Shown piece after piece: positions 1 to 7,516 of a stretch of 64,000 bases of DNA. Source of the stretch: Bacillus sp. ZZV12-4809 (GTDB lineage: Bacteria; Bacillota; Bacilli; Bacillales; Cytobacillaceae); NCBI RefSeq assembly GCF_009849585.1, contig NZ_VCRN01000011.1, positions 103,314 through 167,313 of the forward strand, in the 5' to 3' direction. How positions within the stretch are numbered: the first letter of the stretch is position 1; each line of letters starts with the position of its first letter. The notes beneath the pieces were generated by a model. It ran no database searches, was not told the origin of the DNA, and saw nothing but the letters and a program-made list of their open reading frames with translations. The translations under genes and the position numbers were made by a program.

Positions 1-1
1 G

Positions 2-139
2 GATTGGCGCTTCAAAACCAGAGCCATTTTTCAAAAGTTATTTTCAAAAGGGTACGCCATGGCAGCTTTTCAAAAAGGTCAGGAAGGCCTTGTGCATTAC
101 TATGTTTTGGTTCAGAAGGATCAGCTTAAACTCAACTAA
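2..139 (+). CDS. 3' end of an unidentified protein (cut by window edge)
   Basis: The open frame enters from the left edge (codons begin at base 2) and stops at TAA 137-139, giving the last 45 residues, ending in VHYYVLVQKDQLKLN. The gene sits 21 bp before the menC-like gene on the same strand, so the two probably share a transcript. In some Bacillaceae the N-succinylamino acid racemase gene is preceded by a GNAT-type N-acyltransferase, and the tail here would be compatible with that, but no diagnostic motif lies in the visible part. The function is therefore open. Confidence 0.55.
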   Translation, partial: DWRFKTRAIFQKLFSKGYAMAAFQKGQEGLVHYYVLVQKDQLKLN

Positions 140-160
140 CGTGAAAAGGCGGGAATATAG

Positions 161-1285
161 ATGAAGGTGACAGAAGTTGTTTTGCGGCATATGAAAATGA
201 GAATGAAGGCACCATTTACAACAAGCTTTGGGACATTTCAGGATAAAGAGTTTCTTCTATTGGAAGCGAAGGATGAGAACGGTGTGAGCGGCTGGGGGGA
301 ATCCGTTGCCTTTCATTCCCCATGGTATAACGAAGAGACGCTGAAAACGAACTGGCATATGCTCGAAGACTTTATTATTCCGAGTCTATTAAACAAAGAA
401 ATACAGCATCCGGATGAAGTGTCCGAAAGCTTGTCCTATATACGGAAAAACAATATGGCGAAATCGGCTTTTGAAGGGGCGGTTTGGGACCTGTATTCCA
501 AGCAAAAAGGAATTCCGCTTGCAAAGGCGCTTGGCGGTAAAGTGAATGAAATTGAAGTTGGCATCAGCATCGGGATTCAGGATTCTGTGGAAGACCTGCT
601 GAACCTCATTGGTGAATATGCAGAGGAAGGCTATAAGCGCATCAAAGTGAAAATTAAGCCGGGCTGGGACGTGGATGTCATGAGGGAAGTGAGAAAGCAT
701 TTCCCGGATATAGCGCTTATGGCAGATGCAAACTCGGCCTACACTCTTGACGATATTGAACTGCTAAAACAGCTGGATGAATTCGATCTCATGATGATCG
801 AGCAGCCGCTGGCATCTGATGATATTATTGACCATGCTGTCCTTCAGAAGGAACTGAAAACACCTGTCTGCCTTGATGAAAGCATCCATTCCTGTGAGGA
901 TGCGCGCAAGGCGCTTGATCTGGGAAGCTGCAAAATTATTAATATCAAAATCGGGCGGGTCGGCGGCTTGACAGAATCCAAGAAAATTCATGACCTCTGC
1001 CAGGAACGCGGCATCCCGGTATGGTGCGGCGGCATGCTGGAATCCGGTATCGGGAGGGCACACAATATTGCGTTAACTACTCTATCAAACTTTATTATGC
1101 CAGGGGACACAGCCGCATCATCCCGCTATTGGGAGAAGGATCTGATTGAACCTGAAGTAAACGTTGAAGATGGAATGATCAAGGTTCCGGAAAAATCGGG
1201 GCTTGGATATGAACCGAATTATGAAACGATTAGGGAGTTTACTGTATTTGAGAAGAGATTTGAGGTGGAGAAGGTTAGTAGATAA
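161..1285 (+). CDS. menC: o-succinylbenzoate synthase / N-acylamino acid racemase (enolase superfamily)
   Basis: A full-length (374 aa) member of the MenC/NAAAR branch of the enolase superfamily. Seen in order: the capping domain (about 1-125); the KxK catalytic pair (K162-V-K164); the metal ligands in [12 protein letters not shown] and LDES; the second catalytic Lys region KIGRVGG; and [10 protein letters not shown] near the end. Family members make o-succinylbenzoate for menaquinone and/or racemise N-acyl amino acids. No other men gene is nearby and the preceding gene is close, so a racemase role in D-amino acid use is as likely as menaquinone synthesis. The ATG follows an AAAGGCGGG ribosome site. 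Family assignment is firm; substrate is open. Confidence 0.9.
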   Translation: MKVTEVVLRHMKMRMKAPFTTSFGTFQDKEFLLLEAKDENGVSGWGESVAFHSPWYNEETLKTNWHMLEDFIIPSLLNKEIQHPDEVSESLSYIRKNNMAKSAFEGAVWDLYSKQKGIPLAKALGGKVNEIEVGISIGIQDSVEDLLNLIGEYAEEGYKRIKVKIKPGWDVDVMREVRKHFPDIALMADANSAYTLDDIELLKQLDEFDLMMIEQPLASDDIIDHAVLQKELKTPVCLDESIHSCEDARKALDLGSCKIINIKIGRVGGLTESKKIHDLCQERGIPVWCGGMLESGIGRAHNIALTTLSNFIMPGDTAASSRYWEKDLIEPEVNVEDGMIKVPEKSGLGYEPNYETIREFTVFEKRFEVEKVSR

Positions 1286-1490
1286 GCGCTAGTTGCCCTC
1301 AACGGCGGGGATAGTGCCGCTTGGGTGTAGTAAACAAGCGTGAGAGGAACTAATCGGTAGGAATAGAGCCTCTCAAGCGAAAAAATCAAACGCGAGCGGC
1401 CCTTAACAGGTGGAATAATACCGCTCATACCGAATCACTGAGCACGAATTGGCACTCAACGCCAAGAATAGTGCCACTCAAATCAAACGA
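1286..1490 (+). repeat. Tandem intergenic array 1, four divergent 52-bp units
   Basis: Four related 21-bp cores start at 1296, 1348, 1400 and 1453 (spacing 52, 52, 53). The cores are ccctcaacggcggggatagtg-like and end in GAATARNG. Each is flanked by GG on the left and CC on the right. In copies 2 and 3 the flanks are longer matched arms, GAGAGG/CCTCTC and GAGCGG/CCGCTC; copy 4 pairs GGCACT with AGTGCC. The same core, in a better conserved form, makes up the arrays at 17.8 and 27.4 kb. No coding frame is kept because 52 is not a multiple of three. Confidence 0.8.
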
Positions 1491-1510
1491 TCAAGCTCCA
1501 ATGGCCTTCA

Positions 1511-1536
1511 AAGAGAGAGGATTCTCTCTTTCTCTT
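1511..1536 (+). terminator. Possible terminator after the menC-like gene
   Basis: A short hairpin, AGAGAGA-GGAT-TCTCTCT, followed by TTCTCTTTT. It lies between the repeat array and ykvI. The stem is only 7 bp and AT/GA rich, so it is a moderate call. Confidence 0.45.
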
Positions 1537-1583
1537 TTAAATAAAGTTGTCAAAAAATTCAAATATCAGAAGGGGGATTCAGT

Positions 1584-2669
1584 ATGAAAAAGAGCTTTCA
1601 GATTGCCGGGGCCTTTATTGGAGTCATTGTCGGAGCGGGTTTTGCTTCCGGGCAGGAGATTTTGCAGTTTTTTACCGGCTTTGGCTGGATGGGGTTAGCC
1701 GGAGGCGTGCTGGCGACTATTTTATTTGCTTTTCTTGGCATGAATTTAACGCAGCTTGGAAGCCGGCTGCAGACAGATTCGCATAAAGATGTGATTTACC
1801 ATATTTGCGGCAAATATCTTGGGGTGGCTGTGGACTTTATCATTACATTTTTCCTTTTTGGAGTGGCTGTCGTTATGCTTGCCGGATCTGGATCTATCTT
1901 CGAAGAGCAGTTCGGCATCCCGAGCATGGCCGGGAACATCATTATGGCAGTGTTAACGATCCTGACCGTTTGTCTCAATATCCAAAAAGTCATTTCAATA
2001 ATCAGCCTGGTCACTCCATTTCTCCTGCTTATGGTGGTCATCATTATCGGCTATGCTCTAAGCACGATGGGGCTGGATTTCTCGGAAATTCAGAACTTGG
2101 CGGAAAGCGGGACGCCAGCTGCGTCCAATTGGTTTATGGGCGGATTACTATATGTTTCTTACAATATTGCAGCAGGTGCAGCGATGCTTGCTGTCATGGG
2201 CGGCACTACAAAGGATGAAAAACAGGCAGGGATGGGCGGCATTCTGGGAGGTGTGGGACTGGGTATCTTGATTTTACTGATTAATCTAGCCATGCTCGTT
2301 AAAATGGATGTGGTGGAAGGATCTCCAATGCCGATACTCGCACTCGCCAATGAGATCTCGCCTGCATTTGGAATGTTAATGTTCGCAGTCCTGCTCGGCA
2401 TGATCTACAATACTGCTGTTGGTATGCTGTATGCTTTTACGGCAAGGGTTGTGAAAAGAGAGAATCCTAAATTCAATGTCTTTGTTGTATTATTCGGTGC
2501 TGCCGCTTTTGGCGCCAGTTTCATGGGCTTCATCAATTTGGTTGGAACGGTTTATCCGCTAATGGGGTACTTAGGGTTTACACTTATTGCGGCAATTGTG
2601 TTTGCTTGGGTCAGAGGGAAGAGGAAGACTGCTGGAAGTTTTATTAATCGAGTTGCTGTAAAACAGTGA
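1584..2669 (+). CDS. ykvI: YkvI-family integral membrane protein
   Basis: A 361 aa polytopic membrane protein with about ten hydrophobic segments. It opens with IAGAFIGVIVGAGFASGQEI, the glycine-rich first helix typical of the YkvI family, which is related in fold to amino acid/cation transporters of the APC/LeuT class. Substrate and role are not established in the family. It is a single gene with its own AGAAGGGGG ribosome site, and a strong terminator begins 9 bp after the stop. Family call is good; transport function is inferred from membrane topology only. Confidence 0.75.
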   Translation: MKKSFQIAGAFIGVIVGAGFASGQEILQFFTGFGWMGLAGGVLATILFAFLGMNLTQLGSRLQTDSHKDVIYHICGKYLGVAVDFIITFFLFGVAVVMLAGSGSIFEEQFGIPSMAGNIIMAVLTILTVCLNIQKVISIISLVTPFLLLMVVIIIGYALSTMGLDFSEIQNLAESGTPAASNWFMGGLLYVSYNIAAGAAMLAVMGGTTKDEKQAGMGGILGGVGLGILILLINLAMLVKMDVVEGSPMPILALANEISPAFGMLMFAVLLGMIYNTAVGMLYAFTARVVKRENPKFNVFVVLFGAAAFGASFMGFINLVGTVYPLMGYLGFTLIAAIVFAWVRGKRKTAGSFINRVAVKQ

Positions 2670-2677
2670 AAGCTCGG

Positions 2678-2709
2678 AAAGCTCAGTTCTGCTGAGCTTT
2701 CTTTTCTTT
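2678..2709 (+). terminator. Intrinsic terminator of ykvI
   Basis: Perfect 9-bp stem AAAGCTCAG/CTGAGCTTT with a 5-nt loop, followed by CTTTTCTTT. It lies between two convergent genes. Confidence 0.8.
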
Positions 2710-2725
2710 ATGGCTATTCGCCATC

Positions 2726-4066
2726 TTAAGAATGGATTAGCTTTCGAATCCCTTCTCCAATCTTTCTCACCCCAACATCTATTTTCCTGTCATCCACCTG
2801 TGACACGCTTAACCGAATACGATTTTCCTCCCTATATTCAGGAAGGTACATTCCTGATGCATCCTGAACCAGTACATTTTTCTTTTCGAGATATTCCACA
2901 AGACGCTTAGCTTTCATTCTGCGAGGAAGCTCTACGGTCGAATAAAACCCGGAATCCCCTCCAGTAAAATCAGCATCGGAAGGCAAATACTCCAGGTATG
3001 CCTTTTTGAGGATGGTGCCTTTCTTTTTGTATTGCCGCCTTAATTTTTCAATATGAGCTTTAAACATACCGCTGCTTAAATAGATTTCAAGAGCCCCTTG
3101 CGTGAGGACTGGTGTATGGATGTCCGCTGCAAATTTAGCCTGTGTGAAACTTTTCATTAGCTCTTCCGGAAGAACAGCCAATCCCAATCGCAGCCCAGGC
3201 AGCAAAACCTTTGAAAAGCTTTTTGTGTAAATGACTCTTCCGGAATGGTCATAGGCAAACATGGGATCTGCCTTTTTCCTAGTATCAAGATCTCCCATAT
3301 AGTCATCCTCCACAATATAGATATCATATTTCTGAGCGAGTTCGACCATGTGCTTTTTTTCCTTGTTGGAATAGCTGCAGCCTGTCGGGTTCTGAAATCT
3401 GGAAACTGTGTAGAAAAACTTGATGCTTCGTTCTCTGAATACCTTTTCTAAGTAATTAAGATCTATTCCTTTCTGGTTTCTCTCAATGCCGATAGGCTTC
3501 AAGCCGCGAGAGGTAATAGAATCTATGAAACTGAAATGGGTAGGCTGTTCGACGCAAATCTCTTTTTTATGATTGGGAAAAGGCAGTGAGATTAAGAGAT
3601 CCAAAGCCTGCTGGGAACCTGATACAACGGCAATTCTTTCAGTCGGGGCGAAAACCTGCAGGTCCTGAAGCTGAGTTGAAAGCTGATGCCGAAGACTCGC
3701 CAAGCCGAGGGGATGGGAATACTGAAACATATCTTCCTTATAAAGTTCAATTGCCTGATTCATGCAATGCTGATAATCACGGTAGGGCATCCTGCTTTTA
3801 TCCGGTCCTGCTGAAACAAAGTCTATTTTCAGTTGAGTTTGTTTTTTGGGTTTATCTGTCCCTACTGCAAAATAGCCGCTTTTGGGCACAGAGTAAATCA
3901 GATGTGCCTTTTCCAATTCACTGTATGCTCTTAGTACAGTATTGATGCTGCAGCTGAATTCTTTGGCAACCCTGCGGACGGAAGGGAGCTTTTCTCCGGA
4001 CTTCAACCGTTCATCATTCATTCTGGATTGGATTTCTCCTATGATTTCATCATATTTAGTGCTCAT
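2726..4066 (-). CDS. MocR/PdxR-type regulator: GntR winged helix fused to aminotransferase-like domain
   Basis: The first 75 residues are a GntR winged helix (KLPSVRRVAKEFSCSINTVL, the recognition region). The rest is a fold-type I aminotransferase domain with the PLP lysine in YTKSFSKVLLPGLRLG and VEDDYMGDL upstream. MocR proteins sense PLP or amino-containing ligands and usually regulate a neighbouring or divergent gene. I place the start at 4066, where AAGGTG precedes the ATG by 7 bases; an upstream ATG at 4135 has no ribosome site. The divergent neighbour is the class D beta-lactamase gene, which it could regulate, but no operator was proven. About 446 aa, normal for the family. Confidence 0.87.
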   Translation of the reverse strand: MSTKYDEIIGEIQSRMNDERLKSGEKLPSVRRVAKEFSCSINTVLRAYSELEKAHLIYSVPKSGYFAVGTDKPKKQTQLKIDFVSAGPDKSRMPYRDYQHCMNQAIELYKEDMFQYSHPLGLASLRHQLSTQLQDLQVFAPTERIAVVSGSQQALDLLISLPFPNHKKEICVEQPTHFSFIDSITSRGLKPIGIERNQKGIDLNYLEKVFRERSIKFFYTVSRFQNPTGCSYSNKEKKHMVELAQKYDIYIVEDDYMGDLDTRKKADPMFAYDHSGRVIYTKSFSKVLLPGLRLGLAVLPEELMKSFTQAKFAADIHTPVLTQGALEIYLSSGMFKAHIEKLRRQYKKKGTILKKAYLEYLPSDADFTGGDSGFYSTVELPRRMKAKRLVEYLEKKNVLVQDASGMYLPEYREENRIRLSVSQVDDRKIDVGVRKIGEGIRKLIHS

Positions 4067-4211
4067 GAATTCACACCTTGCTGAAGATTTGTATGGGTAC
4101 AGACGGTCAAAACGCTTCTTTTCTATATCCATCATGCTGTTTATAGTATAAGGGACAAATAAAGGGCTGACATCATGACGGAAATCCTATTTTATAAAGG
4201 AGGAAGAAAAG

Positions 4212-5009
4212 ATGAAAATGATGAGGAGAGCCGGAATAGCCGTACTTGCCTTATTATTGCTACTGACAGGAACAGGTGCTGATGTATTAGGCGGAAAAGA
4301 AAATACGAAAGAGCTGCGCATTGAAGAGGCTTTTGCTGGTAAAGAGGGCACGATGGTCCTAAAAAACCTTAATAATGACAAGGTGTATGTTTATAACAAG
4401 GAGCGGAGCAAAGAGAGACTGACGCCAGAATCGACCTTTAAAGTCGCCAATGCTCTAGTTGGGCTGGGAACAGCTGCTGTCAGAGATGAATACGAAGTGA
4501 AACGGTGGGATGGAGTGGAAAGGGAATTCGAAAGCTGGAACCGGGATCACTCACTTGCTTCTGCCATGAGGGAATCGGCTATCTGGTTTTATCAGGACCT
4601 GGCAAGGACAATTGGTGAAAAGAAAATGAAGAATTACGTAGCCAAAATAAGGTATGGGAACCAAGACATATCTGGCGGAATTGATAGATTCTGGCTGAAT
4701 AGCAGTCTGAGAATATCTGCAGCAGAACAAGCAGCTTTTATCGAAAAGTTAGTAGAAGAGGACTTGCCATTCTCAAAACAGAACCAAAAAACAGTCAAAC
4801 GAATAATGATTCATGATGAACAGGATCACTTCATTTTACATGGGAAAACAGGGACAAGACTCTCTGATATGGGACTTGGCTGGTATGTTGGTTTTGTTGA
4901 AACGGAGAAGGGCACATGGGTGTTTGCTGTGAATATTGATGGAACAGGCACTGAGGCCAGGAATATTGCTTTAGAAGTATTGAAGGAGAGAAAAATTATT
5001 AAGCAGTAA
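4212..5009 (+). CDS. Class D beta-lactamase (OXA-like serine hydrolase)
   Basis: The 265 aa protein starts with a hydrophobic export signal (about 1-27). It then shows all class D landmarks in order: S74-T-F-K77 (acylated serine and the carboxylated lysine), S122-A-I124 (the SxV box), Y148-G-N150, W161 in the omega-loop region, and K212-T-G-T215. Such enzymes hydrolyse penicillins outside the membrane; chromosomal Bacillus members are often weakly active. It has a strong AAAGGAGGAAG ribosome site and is divergent from the MocR-type regulator. SAI in place of SAV is a conservative change. Activity on particular beta-lactams cannot be read from the sequence. Confidence 0.88.
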   Translation: MKMMRRAGIAVLALLLLLTGTGADVLGGKENTKELRIEEAFAGKEGTMVLKNLNNDKVYVYNKERSKERLTPESTFKVANALVGLGTAAVRDEYEVKRWDGVEREFESWNRDHSLASAMRESAIWFYQDLARTIGEKKMKNYVAKIRYGNQDISGGIDRFWLNSSLRISAAEQAAFIEKLVEEDLPFSKQNQKTVKRIMIHDEQDHFILHGKTGTRLSDMGLGWYVGFVETEKGTWVFAVNIDGTGTEARNIALEVLKERKIIKQ

Positions 5010-5018
5010 GCTGGATCA

Positions 5019-5043
5019 AGGGAAACCATGTCCTGGTTTCCCT
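5019..5043. terminator. Hairpin between convergent genes
   Basis: Perfect 10-bp inverted repeat AGGGAAACCA/TGGTTTCCCT with a 5-nt loop. It is shared by the beta-lactamase gene and the convergent lipoprotein gene. There is no long T run, so efficiency is uncertain. Confidence 0.55.
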
Positions 5044-5047
5044 GTTA

Positions 5048-5509
5048 TTACTGAACTTCCGCCACAAATGTAAAAGAGATTTCACCGTTTTGCCATTCTG
5101 CTAAAACTTCATAAATATATTTTCCTTTATCTGCAGGCATGTTAATTTGATTATCCTCCAGCTTGATTTCACTTTCTATTCCCGTTTCATTCCATAAATA
5201 CACCTTTATTACTGGATCATCTTCAATTTTCACTTTGACTTTCTGGTCCGGTTTTACAAGAATAGGTTTAAGCTGTACTGCCATCTGATTCGGGGATGCA
5301 TGATCAGTTTGGATTGATTCCGTTTCAAGGCCTTTTTTTCTGACCCACTGAAAGTTTCCTTTTTCCATTCGATATTCTGTTCCATTCACTACAGCAGTTG
5401 CCTTCTTCTCTGGCGGGAATTCCCCTTGATCCACCGATTTATCTGAACAGCCAAACAGTAAGCTGACAGAGGCAATTACGATTATACTTACTAATCTTAA
5501 ACTCCGCAT
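5048..5509 (-). CDS. Small secreted lipoprotein of unknown function
   Basis: A 153 aa protein with a charged N-terminus, a hydrophobic stretch and the lipobox LLFGC (Cys 21), so it should be lipid-anchored on the outer face of the membrane. The mature part is about 130 residues, rich in Lys/Glu and beta-strand-like segments (VKVKIEDDPVIKVYLWNETG), suggestive of a small immunoglobulin-like fold. A ribosome site GGCGGGTGG precedes the ATG. I do not recognise a named family. It is a single gene, divergent from the RidA-family gene. Confidence 0.75.
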   Translation of the reverse strand: MRSLRLVSIIVIASVSLLFGCSDKSVDQGEFPPEKKATAVVNGTEYRMEKGNFQWVRKKGLETESIQTDHASPNQMAVQLKPILVKPDQKVKVKIEDDPVIKVYLWNETGIESEIKLEDNQINMPADKGKYIYEVLAEWQNGEISFTFVAEVQ

Positions 5510-5546
5510 TATGCCACCCGCCTTTTATGATGGTTATTAAAAATAG

Positions 5547-5575
5547 TTTACCTGAAAAAGGAAATCTTATATATA
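5547..5575 (+). promoter_or_regulatory. Candidate sigma-A promoter of the RidA-family gene
   Basis: TTTACC and TATATA are separated by 17 bp, and the -10 ends 46 bp before the ATG at 5621. Read by eye only. Confidence 0.45.
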
Positions 5576-5620
5576 GCTAGAATTACATTAGTAAAATGCT
5601 AAAGGAAAGGAATTTAAGAA

Positions 5621-6025
5621 ATGAAGAAAATCTCACTCATACATTCTAAGGTTTTACCTGCTGTTGACTATGCTTACGCCTCCCATGTCCCTTCTGGAAT
5701 GGACCTTTATTTTATGGCGGGTGCCTGTCCTCTTGATCAAGAGGGGAGAGTGCCTGAGGGAATCAGGATTGAAGAACAGGCTAAGCTTTGTGTTGAAAAC
5801 CTCAGAGCAGCCTTACAGGAATGTGGCGCTGCATTAAAGGATGTGGCTTATACAAGAGTTCTTGTTGCATCCTCCGACCAGTCCGATTTGGTGGCTGCAT
5901 GGCAGGCGGTCAGAGAAGAATTCGGCTCCCATGATGTTCCAAGCACATTGTCCGGTGTCACCGTTTTGGGGTATAGCGGCCAATTAGTAGAGATAGAAGC
6001 GGCTGCTGCAGTAGCTAAAGAATAA
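5621..6025 (+). CDS. RidA (YjgF/YER057c/UK114) family protein
   Basis: A 134 aa, single-domain protein of the size typical for RidA. It has a conserved core: FMAGACPLDQEGRV near residue 30, a central helix EQAKLCVENLRAALQECG, the strand AYTRVLVAS, and the C-terminal VEIEAAAAV. RidA proteins form trimers that hydrolyse reactive enamine/imine intermediates made by PLP enzymes; many paralogues have other roles. The arginine that binds the imine acid in true RidA (in an SRV context) is not obvious, so this may be a Rid subgroup protein. Ribosome site AAAGGAAAGG. Confidence 0.8.
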   Translation: MKKISLIHSKVLPAVDYAYASHVPSGMDLYFMAGACPLDQEGRVPEGIRIEEQAKLCVENLRAALQECGAALKDVAYTRVLVASSDQSDLVAAWQAVREEFGSHDVPSTLSGVTVLGYSGQLVEIEAAAAVAKE

Positions 6026-6105
6026 TTCATTTTTATTTAACTAAATTAAATAAGCTGATGACTAATATGTTAAAATTTTCGAGGATAAAAAAAGGGGATT
6101 TTAAC

Positions 6106-6930
6106 ATGAATACTTTAAAAAATTCTATTTCTTATTTACTAATGATTCCTGCTATCTTAATAGGAACTTGTGCAATGGCTGCAAATGGTCTGAGTCCCGG
6201 AATATCGCTTCAAAACATCTTAATCTGGTTTGTGGGAGCTGTTTTGTGTTCTTATTGTTTAGTTCCTAATAAGGAAAAAAGATTAATTAAAGGCGATCTT
6301 CTTCTAACCTGCATTGCAGTAGCCTTATTAGTTCTTCCATTTCTGTTTGATGGTTCAGGCGGTGTTCATCGCTGGCTAACTTTAGGACCGGTTAACATAT
6401 ATGCAGCAAGCATTATTTTGCCAATTATTATTATTCAGCTATGGAAACTAAACAATCCTGCTAGCTACGGAATCGCACTGTATTTTATAACCTTATTAAT
6501 CCTGCTATTCCATCCAGATGCAGGTCAATTAACTTCATTTGCTTGTGCAGCTTCTCTTATTTTGTGGAAGAAGATTGGTAATTGGAAGTTAAAGTTGATT
6601 AGCTCTATGCTTTGCGCTGTCACAGTTATCCTTTCATGGATTTTTATCGATGATTTAGCACCAGTTCCTTATGTAGAAGATATTATCTTTTTGGTTGCAG
6701 ATCTTGGTATTGTCTGGCTGATTTTAGGTATTTTGTCGCTGCTGTTATTATTAAGTCCATTCTTTTATTACGGCAGAAGTAATATTATATCGTTATCTTT
6801 AGGGGTTTATTTCTTAATTACTATGATTGTAACTCTATTTGGTCATTTTCCAATGCCAATCATGGGGTATGGAATCTCACCCATGATTGGTTATTTTATT
6901 GCCGTCAGCTGGATTAGAATGAATAATTGA
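6106..6930 (+). CDS. Polytopic membrane protein, weakly FtsW/RodA-like
   Basis: A 274 aa protein with about eight hydrophobic segments. The start at 6106 is chosen because AAAAGGGGATTTTAAC precedes it; an upstream ATG (6058) has no ribosome site. The segment GGVHRWLTLGPVNIYAASIILP resembles the SEDS (FtsW/RodA/SpoVE) motif around NGARRWI, and the C-terminal PMPIMGYGISPMIGYFI resembles their last helices. It is about 100 residues shorter than true SEDS proteins, so function as a glycosyltransferase is doubtful. The following pseudogene begins 2 bp after its stop, so the two were probably co-transcribed. Confidence 0.6.
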   Translation: MNTLKNSISYLLMIPAILIGTCAMAANGLSPGISLQNILIWFVGAVLCSYCLVPNKEKRLIKGDLLLTCIAVALLVLPFLFDGSGGVHRWLTLGPVNIYAASIILPIIIIQLWKLNNPASYGIALYFITLLILLFHPDAGQLTSFACAASLILWKKIGNWKLKLISSMLCAVTVILSWIFIDDLAPVPYVEDIIFLVADLGIVWLILGILSLLLLLSPFFYYGRSNIISLSLGVYFLITMIVTLFGHFPMPIMGYGISPMIGYFIAVSWIRMNN

Positions 6931-6932
6931 AA

Positions 6933-7466
6933 ATGGAGAACGAAATGTCTATTATCCTTGCAATTATCGTCCTTTTTGGTTTAATTATTTTTAGGAATCA
7001 GGTTATGGAAGACGAGCAGAATAGTGTCACTGCTCTTTATACTGCCTGTATTAGCAATATTCCTTTTTGTTGGATAAGTGTTTTGTAACACTTGGTATCA
7101 TACTGCACCTGATTCATTGAATTTTACTGTCCAATAGGAAAATCAATCATATACAGTGACAGGCGTTTGGAAGAAACCATTAGATGCTTATAGATTTCCA
7201 CGGATGTTAAGCGAAATAGATCGAAGGATTATGAAAAAATGGATAGCCGTTACTTTGAAGATTCGGTTCAAGAATGAATAAAAAATAAGCATCCTTCAGA
7301 ATTAGATCCTCAAATATTTGATATAGAGACATCCAGGGAGTTTAGTTTTTCGTTTGCACTCACGGAGAACATAAAACCAACCGAAGCAAAAATCTATTAT
7401 GTTCATACGAGAGATGAACCAATGGAGGCCTTAAAATTTTAGTTTAAGGAGTTTGATTTGAAATAA
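6933..7466 (+). pseudogene. Decayed membrane-anchored protein gene
   Basis: Reading from ATG 6933 or 6945 gives a hydrophobic start (MSIILAIIVLFG). The frame then shifts near 6965 to LWKTSRIVSLLFILPVLAIF. In that frame stops occur at 7075-7077 (TAA) and 7135-7137 (TAG). The text continues through GVWKKPLDAYRFPRMLSEI, shifts again near 7227, and goes on as DYEKMDSRYFEDSVQE. Further in-frame stops lie at 7275-7277 (TGA) and 7440-7442 (TAG), and the frame ends at TAA 7464-7466. The protein-like text across every break shows one former gene of about 175 codons with two frameshifts and four stops. Original function unknown. Confidence 0.7.
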
Positions 7467-7473
7467 AATCCAC

Positions 7474-7516
7474 AAAAAATGGACCCTGCTGCAATAGCAG
7501 CCGGGTCCATTTTTTA
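7474..7516. terminator. Bidirectional terminator
   Basis: Stem AAAAAATGGACCC/GGGTCCATTTTTT around a loop containing TGCTGCAATAGCAG. A/T runs on both sides let it serve the plus-strand pseudogene operon and the minus-strand ABC-F gene, whose stop lies inside it. Confidence 0.85.

Noticed and set aside
4067..4135. ATG at 4135 as start of the MocR-type regulator
   Set aside because: No ribosome site there, and the added 23 residues precede the usual start of a GntR domain; ATG 4066 has AAGGTG at proper spacing.
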